Source: Clostridiales bacterium (GTDB taxonomy: Bacteria > Bacillota > Clostridia > Christensenellales > Pumilibacteraceae). From it: a stretch of DNA of 64,000 nt. The stretch covers positions 1 to 64,000 of the forward strand of contig JAAVHP010000028.1 in NCBI GenBank assembly GCA_014799665.1, read 5' to 3'. Positions 58,721 through 64,000 of the stretch are shown in pieces. Each line of letters starts with the position of its first letter. Position 1 is the first letter of the stretch. Below the pieces are notes generated by a model. It had not been told where the DNA came from. It saw only the letters and a program-made list of their open reading frames with translations, and ran no database searches. A program made the translations under genes and the position numbers.

Positions 58721-59605
58721 ATGAATTGCGGTGAGAAGATCGCGCAGCTTAGAAAGAAGAATAATATGACGCAAGCCCAGCTCGGCGACGAGCTGAGCGT
58801 GACCTATCAGGCGGTGTCTAAGTGGGAGCGCGGCGAGTCGCTGCCCGACTTCGATACAATATCGCGAATCTCGAAATTATTTCAAGTGCCTATTTCGTAC
58901 TTCGAGGACGGCGGGGAAGAAACGGTTAATACCGCGCCGCACGTTACGCAAACGCCGCTGCCCGTTCAGCCCGCGGTGTCCGCCGATATAATAGGCATGT
59001 GCGTGCAGTGCGGCAAGGTTGTGCGTGACGGCGAGGCGGCGCAGACTAATCCTAAGCTTATATGCAAGGCGTGCGACGAGCTTAACCGCAAGGCGCACGA
59101 GGAACAAGTCCTTAAACAAAAGAAGCAAGCGCTCGTCAATGAGAAAGCCGCGAAATTGCGTAAGGATATGGAAAAGTCCGGGCTTAGAGAACGCCGCAAC
59201 CTCGCGCTGTTGCTTTCGATCATCCCTGCGGGCGTAGTGCTCATAATCTTCACCGCGCTTTCGATTGTGAATAAGGATATGTTCACGTTTCTTTTCGTTA
59301 CCGGGATCGTGCTTGCGGTGTTCGCGTACACGTTCACTGCACAGATGATTTGGGACGGCACGGTGCGCGAGGTGTGTACGGGCGGCGGGCATATAATAAG
59401 CCTGCCCGGAATAATCTTCTCGCTGTCGCCCGACGGGATTCTATTCTTGATCCTGACCAAGATAATCCTCGTGTTCGTCGCTGCGTTCGTGTTCGTGTTC
59501 TCGATCATAGCCTGCGTGTTCGCAGCTATCTTTATATCACCCTTTACCTTCGTTCCGTCGCTTTTGCTTTATAACCGCAAAATCAGAAAAGTCGATAATA
59601 AATGA
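58721..59605 (+). CDS. XRE regulator with zinc ribbon and membrane domain
   Basis: 294 residues. N-terminal Cro/C1 HTH (IAQLRKKNNMTQAQLGDELSVTYQAVSKWERGESLPDFDTISRISKLF). A short zinc ribbon, CVQCGK...CKAC (about residues 92-116), follows. A Lys-rich helix leads to four hydrophobic segments (LALLLSIIPAGVVLIIFTAL; FTFLFVTGIVLAVFAYTFTAQMI; GIIFSLSPDGILFLILTKII; AAFVFVFSIIACVFAAIFI). DNA binding, metal site and membrane in one chain suggests a membrane-tethered sensor-regulator. RBS AGGAGAG. Ligand and targets unknown. Confidence 0.85.
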   Translation: MNCGEKIAQLRKKNNMTQAQLGDELSVTYQAVSKWERGESLPDFDTISRISKLFQVPISYFEDGGEETVNTAPHVTQTPLPVQPAVSADIIGMCVQCGKVVRDGEAAQTNPKLICKACDELNRKAHEEQVLKQKKQALVNEKAAKLRKDMEKSGLRERRNLALLLSIIPAGVVLIIFTALSIVNKDMFTFLFVTGIVLAVFAYTFTAQMIWDGTVREVCTGGGHIISLPGIIFSLSPDGILFLILTKIILVFVAAFVFVFSIIACVFAAIFISPFTFVPSLLLYNRKIRKVDNK

Positions 59606-59750
59606 TTTTTTTGTTACTTCTTTTGAAAAAGTAGTAACCAAGAAAACTTTAAATTAATTACAAAAAGAGTGGTATAGACATACCACTCTTTAATTATTTT
59701 ACTTAAAGTGTTCTTCGCTTCCTTCTTGTTCACAAGAAGGAAGAAAAAAC
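59606..59750. repeat. double 3'-flank hairpin module with central terminator
   Basis: Between convergent genes. GTTACTTCTTTT/AAAAAGTAGTAAC hairpin (about 59611-59638) after the + strand gene; terminator AAAGAGTGGTA (59664-59674) / TACCACTCTTT (59681-59691); then the TTCCTTCTTGTTCACAAGAAGGAA hairpin (59718-59743) after the minus-strand gene. The last is near identical to 200-241. Confidence 0.8.
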
Positions 59751-60928
59751 TATATTATATATTTTTCCAGTTTGCCCGCCTGTTTAAGGAAGGAGAGCAT
59801 ACTGTCGGCGGCGAACACGTCGGGCGCGAGCGCAAGGCATAGCCCGACGTCGGTCGGGTCGACGAGCGTTTTCAGCCCGAACCCGTCGTCGGGGTACAGG
59901 CGTTTGAACACCTGCATAGCCCTGGCATGACGGGTTTTAAGCTCGACGAGCATACGCGCTTGCTCCTTGCCAAACTCGTGCCGACGGTACTCGCACAGCC
60001 GCATTTTAACGGGCGGGTATATTGGCGTGGTATGTATGCACGCATGCCGCACGTCCACGCGGAAGAACTCGCAAATACTGTCGATGCGCTTACCGTTGTT
60101 CGGCGGGAACTCGAAACGCGTAGAGGTACGGTTCTTTATATAGAAATCGATCAGTATCGCGCCGAGCACCGTTTCGAGCTCGCCGCGCATACCGTGAATG
60201 CGTTCTTCGGCAGTGCATAGCATTCTTAACGCTTCCGCCGTCTGCGTCGCGCCCGACGCAAACAGCAGTTCGGGTCGGCGTTCGACTATGTGCGCGCACT
60301 TTTCGCCCGCGCGCATGAGCGCCTGCGCGGCGGCGGTCCTGTTCTTGGCAATAGGTTTCAGCTCGGCGGTGAGCGATGTAACGAGGCTCGACACGTCGGC
60401 ATTGAGCGCAGTATCCACCTCGTCGCCGCGCATATGCGCGCCGAAGGAAAGGTCGAACGCCGCGAGATCGAGCGCGACTATCTCCCCGAACACCGCCGCG
60501 AGATTGTCGTCGATGTTTTCGGGATTGAGCACTGCCGCAAACGGCTTGCGCCCGCGCTTGACTACGGCGAACGCCCCGTCGGTTGCGCGGTAGAGCGGCG
60601 AGCACACGGCGGCGAAGTCGTGCGTGGGTACGAGTATCAGCTTTTTACATTGTCGGGCTTGCGCAATGCCGAATTCTATAAGCCCGCCGCGCGCGATAAT
60701 AACGTCTGGCGCGTGCTCGTCGTCGCGGTTCACGCGGTAGCCCGCGCGGAGCAGCTCGTCTACGTTGTCGAACCCGATTGTGCGCACAGTGCTTTCGGGC
60801 GGTGCGGCAGCGGCGAGCGCGTCGGGAAGCGTGCGAAAAACGGCGGTCGAGATCGGCTCGTCGTCGGGCGGCGGGGGGATAATGGGTTCGTCGTCAAGAT
60901 CGGAGAATGCATGGGTAGAGTTTGTCAT
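59750..60928 (-). CDS. divergent iron-containing alcohol dehydrogenase-like protein
   Basis: About 392 residues from ATG 60928; the ORF can extend upstream but that part covers promoter-like AT sequence. After a Pro/Asp-rich N-terminus, PDVIIARGGLIEFGIAQARQCKKLILVPTHDFAAVCSP resembles the GGG...D.AK....P.I.VPT core of the glycerol dehydrogenase / glycerol-1-phosphate dehydrogenase / DHQ-synthase fold, but the Gly-rich NAD motif and metal His residues are poorly kept. The C-terminal part is helical, like that fold. It may be an inactive or altered member. Ends in the 59705-59750 hairpin. Confidence 0.45.
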   Translation of the reverse strand: MTNSTHAFSDLDDEPIIPPPPDDEPISTAVFRTLPDALAAAAPPESTVRTIGFDNVDELLRAGYRVNRDDEHAPDVIIARGGLIEFGIAQARQCKKLILVPTHDFAAVCSPLYRATDGAFAVVKRGRKPFAAVLNPENIDDNLAAVFGEIVALDLAAFDLSFGAHMRGDEVDTALNADVSSLVTSLTAELKPIAKNRTAAAQALMRAGEKCAHIVERRPELLFASGATQTAEALRMLCTAEERIHGMRGELETVLGAILIDFYIKNRTSTRFEFPPNNGKRIDSICEFFRVDVRHACIHTTPIYPPVKMRLCEYRRHEFGKEQARMLVELKTRHARAMQVFKRLYPDDGFGLKTLVDPTDVGLCLALAPDVFAADSMLSFLKQAGKLEKYII

Positions 60929-61011
60929 AATATAATCAGTATAGATTGAAGCGCGGGTCGAAATTTGCGCGCTATTGTTTTGCCCGCGCGTTTCTTGTCG
61001 ACAAATTACGC

Positions 61012-61040
61012 TTGATAAAACGGGTGAAGTGTGATACAAT
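61012..61040 (+). promoter_or_regulatory. promoter of leaderless membrane-protein gene
   Basis: TTGATA (61012-61017), 17-nt spacer, TACAAT (61035-61040), six bases before ATG 61047. Confidence 0.75.
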
Positions 61041-61046
61041 CAAAGC

Positions 61047-61634
61047 ATGGGTTGGTTTAATTATTACGGGCTTGCTATAATGGCGGTCATCATGATCCCG
61101 AATATTGTATACGCGGTACGGCACCAAAACGATAACGCGGATACGTACCGAAACAAGAAGGTCGTCGTTGCCGAGCAGATCGGCAGGTTCGGATGTTTCG
61201 TCTTGATGATTTTCAATATCCCGTACACCTATTTTAATTTTTGGTTCGACTACGCGCTTATAGTTTATCTGTCCGTAAACGGCGGACTGTGCATAGCGTA
61301 TATTATTTTCTGGATAGTCTGCGGACGGAAGCCGGGTTGGCTGAGAGCGTTGTCGCTGTCCATATTGCCGTCGTGCGTTTTTCTGTTCAGCGGTATCGTT
61401 TTCGCGAATATCCCGCTTATCGTGTTTTCGGTGCTGTTCGCAGTAACGCATATCTTTATAAGCTGTAAGAACGCTGTACCCACGACACGCAAAAGACGCA
61501 AGTACACGTTAAGGGAAAAAGCCGCCGACGATTTTATTATGCTCTTCTTGATTATACTGGTGTTAGCCGTTGTCGTTGGCATGGTCTATAAGCTGATTTT
61601 AGGCGATGACGGGCACGGTGTGTTCCCGTTGTGA
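61047..61634 (+). CDS. hypothetical multi-TM membrane protein
   Basis: 195 residues with about six hydrophobic segments: YYGLAIMAVIMIPNIVYAV, RFGCFVLMIFNIPYTYFNFWF, ALIVYLSVNGGLCIAYIIFWIVC, ALSLSILPSCVFLFSGIVF, IPLIVFSVLFAVTHIFI and FIMLFLIILVLAVVVGMVY. A basic cytosolic loop (TTRKRRKYTLREK) precedes the last. No known family recognised. Leaderless promoter geometry; no RBS. Confidence 0.75.
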   Translation: MGWFNYYGLAIMAVIMIPNIVYAVRHQNDNADTYRNKKVVVAEQIGRFGCFVLMIFNIPYTYFNFWFDYALIVYLSVNGGLCIAYIIFWIVCGRKPGWLRALSLSILPSCVFLFSGIVFANIPLIVFSVLFAVTHIFISCKNAVPTTRKRRKYTLREKAADDFIMLFLIILVLAVVVGMVYKLILGDDGHGVFPL

Positions 61635-61653
61635 AAAATAATGGCATGAAAAA

Positions 61654-61746
61654 AAGCCGTATCGAGTAGAAAAACTTGATACGGCTTGTTATATTTAGCT
61701 TAAAGTTTTCTTGCCTGCTTCTTTTCCAAAAGAAGTAGGGAAAAAC
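61654..61746. repeat. terminator plus 3'-flank hairpin module
   Basis: AAGCCGTATC (61654-61663) / GATACGGCTT (61678-61687) is a bidirectional terminator; the AAAGTTTTCTTGCCTGCTTCTTTT...AAAAGAAGTAG hairpin (61702-61740) then abuts the stop codon of the minus-strand gene. Order and sequence parallel 18117-18204. Confidence 0.75.
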
Positions 61747-62528
61747 TACAAAAATCTCAAATCTATATCGCCGTTGGACGTCCGAGCGGTGACACGGCGT
61801 TTGGGCCCCGACGGATCGGTGAAATTCTTGCTCGGCGTGCCGTCGACGGTGATCGCGCCGTGCGACGTTTCGAGCGACACCCGATACTCGTCGCGGTTGC
61901 CGACGATCGCGGCGTAGATCTTGCCGTTTGACGTATCGAGCTTGACCTCGGGCGCGGCTATGCCGTTCACGTCGATCGTGCCGTTATGCGTAGAGCAATC
62001 GAGCCGCTCGGTCCTGACATCGACAGCCGACAGTCCCGCGTTATCGCTCGATATGGTAAGCGCCGACGCTGATACCGTTTCCGCCTTGACGTTGCCGTTC
62101 TTGCACCTGAGCGACACCGTCTGCGCGGCGGTCAAGCGATGAATATCGATCGTGCCGTTTTTCATTTTCAGCCCGAACTCGGCGCACGAAATATCCCGAA
62201 TATCGAACTTCCCGTTGAACGTAGAAAGCTCGACGCCCTCGAACTCTCCGCCCGTCAGGTACAGCCCGCCGTTCTTGTTCCTGAACCTCAGCCGCCCCTT
62301 AAAGCTTCGCGGCAGAACAAGCTTGAACTCGAATCGTCTATTGATTATCCTATAAAAGAAGTTGCCCTTTTTTTGCGTGACGGTGAGCTGCCCGTTGTTA
62401 TCACACTGCACGTCAAAGTATTTCTCCTTGGCGGTGATAAGCTCGCACTTATCGCCCGACCCGCGCGAAATATCTACAAGACACTCCGTTCCGTATATCG
62501 CTATATCTTTGACGCTAGAAAACTCCAT
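61746..62528 (-). CDS. DUF4097-type beta-helix protein
   Basis: About 260 residues from ATG 62528. Repeated short beta units such as LSTFNGKFDIRDISCAEFGLKMKNGTIDIHRLTA, LDCSTHNGTIDVNGI and VTARTSNGDIDLRF are the pattern of DUF4097 'putative adhesin' proteins, where N-G-x-I/V-x-I/V turns stack. There is no signal peptide or TM helix, so it may be cytosolic despite the adhesin label. Start chosen because a promoter (TATTAT six bases upstream) makes it leaderless; the ATG 16 codons earlier would lie upstream of that -10. Confidence 0.78.
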   Translation of the reverse strand: MEFSSVKDIAIYGTECLVDISRGSGDKCELITAKEKYFDVQCDNNGQLTVTQKKGNFFYRIINRRFEFKLVLPRSFKGRLRFRNKNGGLYLTGGEFEGVELSTFNGKFDIRDISCAEFGLKMKNGTIDIHRLTAAQTVSLRCKNGNVKAETVSASALTISSDNAGLSAVDVRTERLDCSTHNGTIDVNGIAAPEVKLDTSNGKIYAAIVGNRDEYRVSLETSHGAITVDGTPSKNFTDPSGPKRRVTARTSNGDIDLRFL

Positions 62529-62534
62529 ACCGAT

Positions 62535-62563
62535 ATAATACCTTATTTCGCTCAATAAATCAA
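62535..62563 (-). promoter_or_regulatory. promoter of leaderless DUF4097-type gene
   Basis: On the minus strand: TTGATT (62563-62558), 17-nt spacer, TATTAT (62540-62535), six bases before ATG 62528. Confidence 0.75.
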
Positions 62564-62592
62564 GCGTAATGGTCAAGTAGAGGGATATTTGT

Positions 62593-62621
62593 TTGACATT
62601 GTCTAAATAAAGGACTATAAT
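62593..62621 (+). promoter_or_regulatory. sigma-A promoter
   Basis: TTGACA (62593-62598), 17-nt spacer, TATAAT (62616-62621). It drives the gene at 62698 with a leader of about 70 nt that contains a 12-codon ORF (ATG 62663) whose TGA overlaps the GTG start. Confidence 0.8.
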
Positions 62622-62697
62622 AAATTCGCGTATTGTTTGACTGAACTTTTTGTTCGTTAGGCATGCCGAGTATTATTTCTTTTATCGACGGAAACAC

Positions 62698-64000
62698 GTG
62701 ATACAAGCATTGGAAAAAATCAAACAAAATAAGGCGATCGTTCGAATTTGTAATTTTCAAAATTCGATTTGGTATGTACTTTGTCTTGCCGTGGTAGTGC
62801 TTGCTTCGCATTTGTCGGGGTTCGAACTCCCCTTTATTTGGATCGTCGTAATCGCTACCGCGTTTATTTTTGTAATGCAAGAGGATTTAAAACCGTTCGT
62901 GCCGACGGTACTTCTTTTGTATTTTTGCATACCGCGTGCGCACGGCTCGACCGGCTGGGCGGATATCGGTATTTGGCAAACCACGCCGTACGTGATCAAC
63001 CTCTGCTTGATCGGCGCGATTTTTCTTGCGGCGTTTTTGTTTAATTTTATTTACTACAAACAGTATCGCAATTTCAAGAAGATTACTTTTTTAACGGCGG
63101 GGCTTGCGGCGTTCGCTGCGTCGTATCTTACGAACGGATTATTCGCGCACGATTATACGATAAAGAACCTCGGTTACGGACTTACGTTTGCGCTACTGTA
63201 TTACGTTTTCTATTTGTTTGTCTTTTGTACGGTCAAGTGGAAAAAAGGCGAGTCCATGCGCTACCTTGCGCAGTGCATGGTCGTAATGGGACTGCTCATA
63301 TCCGTCGAGCTCGCGTTCTTGTACATGCTCAACTCCGATCTGCACGGCATTGTGCCCGATAAGGTATATATTCTGCTGGGCTGGGGTAACAGTAATTCGA
63401 TCGCGTTCACTACGCTTTTGTGTTTGCCGTTTGCGTTTTGGCTGGCTTGGAAAGAGAAATACTCCTTGCTGTATTTTCTGGCGGCAACGGTAATGTTTAC
63501 CGCCATATTCTTTACGTACGCGCGCGGCTCGCTTATCGTTGCGGGTCCGATGTACTTGGTCGGCACGGTGTTCCTGTGCTTTGTCGCCAAACGGCGCTTG
63601 GGTATTTGGATAGCGGCGGGCTGTTTGTTGATCGCCGCGATAATCATGGTATTTTGCTTCAAAGACTGGATGCTGGACAAGCTGCATATCTATATCGAAA
63701 ACGGCGTTAAGGACCGTGGCAGGTTCAGACTGTGGAATCTCGCGCTCGACGGCTTTAAGGCGGCGCCCGTGTTCGGTTCGGGACTGTATTTTAAATACGG
63801 CGTCGACGAATCGTCTTTGTTTTATTGGGCGCATAATACGATATTGCAAATCATGGCGACGCTCGGTATTTTCGGGCTTGCCGCCTATCTTTTCCACCGC
63901 GTGCAGACGGTGTATATGTGCGTTAAAAAACCGACCTCGGCGCGATTGTTCGCCGGGCTTGCCATACTCGGTATATTGATAGCCGGTATGTTCGACATGG
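62698..64000 (+). CDS. O-antigen ligase/polymerase-like membrane protein (partial)
   Basis: GTG 62698 start chosen (ACGGA upstream); the frame is open to the window end, so at least 434 residues with the C-terminus missing. It has about ten hydrophobic segments. Typical Wzy_C/WaaL features are LLGWGNSNSIAFTTLLCLPF, TYARGSLIVAGP, the large-loop RFRLWNLALDGFKAAPVFGSG and HNTILQIMATLGIFGL with the conserved His. Such proteins join or polymerise glycan chains outside the membrane. A 12-codon upstream ORF ends across the start codon, which could couple translation. Confidence 0.82.
   Translation, partial: MIQALEKIKQNKAIVRICNFQNSIWYVLCLAVVVLASHLSGFELPFIWIVVIATAFIFVMQEDLKPFVPTVLLLYFCIPRAHGSTGWADIGIWQTTPYVINLCLIGAIFLAAFLFNFIYYKQYRNFKKITFLTAGLAAFAASYLTNGLFAHDYTIKNLGYGLTFALLYYVFYLFVFCTVKWKKGESMRYLAQCMVVMGLLISVELAFLYMLNSDLHGIVPDKVYILLGWGNSNSIAFTTLLCLPFAFWLAWKEKYSLLYFLAATVMFTAIFFTYARGSLIVAGPMYLVGTVFLCFVAKRRLGIWIAAGCLLIAAIIMVFCFKDWMLDKLHIYIENGVKDRGRFRLWNLALDGFKAAPVFGSGLYFKYGVDESSLFYWAHNTILQIMATLGIFGLAAYLFHRVQTVYMCVKKPTSARLFAGLAILGILIAGMFDM

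Overview
The window looks like the replication-origin region of a Bacillota (Firmicutes) chromosome, most likely an uncultured clostridial-type gut bacterium. The evidence is a DegV-family protein, RsmG, MnmE, SmpB, ParB with parS sites, a beta sliding clamp, many XRE regulators and sigma-A promoters of the form TTGACA-N17-TATAAT. The + strand is visibly C-rich left of about 26 kb and G-rich to the right: line 20281-20340 has 29 C and 16 G, line 51001-51060 has 17 C and 25 G. Gene strand bias changes in the same neighbourhood. With an AT-rich intergenic region carrying DnaA-box-like and iteron-like motifs at 26014-26316, this points to oriC between rsmG and mnmE. No dnaA or parA is present.

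Layout. 0.2-5.9 kb: small hypotheticals, dnaN, a DtxR/MntR-type regulator, a serine hydrolase and an XRE regulator. 6-13 kb: a three-gene operon for a large surface lipoprotein (InlB, GLUG and binding-protein-like repeats), a membrane alpha/beta hydrolase and a CE2-like SGNH esterase. 13.1-16.7 kb: malic enzyme with a divergent LysR regulator, an orphan gene and inorganic pyrophosphatase. 16.8-18.2 kb: a tiny basic protein whose transcript continues into a strongly folded RNA, then a field of dispersed repeats. 18.2-28.5 kb: phospholipase D-like enzyme, ferritin-like protein, parS x3/parB, an operon of pseudo-hydrolase, lepB, degV and rsmG, then oriC, mnmE, smpB and a small membrane protein. 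A second repeat field and tRNA-Ser(GCT) follow.

29.4-49.7 kb is an AT-rich accessory island starting at the tRNA-Ser 3' end. It holds a PD-(D/E)xK nuclease plus HEPN protein pair, a methyltransferase, a decayed transposase and a decayed tyrosine recombinase, and a five-gene module (two GT2 glycosyltransferases, a class III aminotransferase, a nuclease-STAND NTPase and a HAD phosphatase). Two perfect 26-bp inverted repeats in the leaders of the module's two convergent operons bound it. Small stress or immunity-like genes follow. A 13/14 match to the tRNA tail at 47137-47150 is a candidate distal attachment site.

49.8-64 kb returns to core-like composition. A translationally coupled four-gene operon encodes an RF1 paralogue without a codon-recognition motif, an SF1 helicase, a coiled-coil protein and a membrane-anchored GLUG beta-helix protein. 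An ABC-F ATPase, a GrpB-family protein, an XRE/zinc-ribbon membrane protein, a divergent Fe-ADH-like protein, a membrane protein, a DUF4097-type beta protein and an O-antigen-ligase-like protein (cut by the window end) follow. Several genes here appear leaderless, with the -10 box 6-7 nt before ATG.

The best candidates for undescribed systems are the inverted-repeat-bounded STAND module, the coupled RF-like/helicase operon, and the structured RNA with its small ORF at 16.86-17.28 kb. All calls come from reading the sequence; no database search was run.
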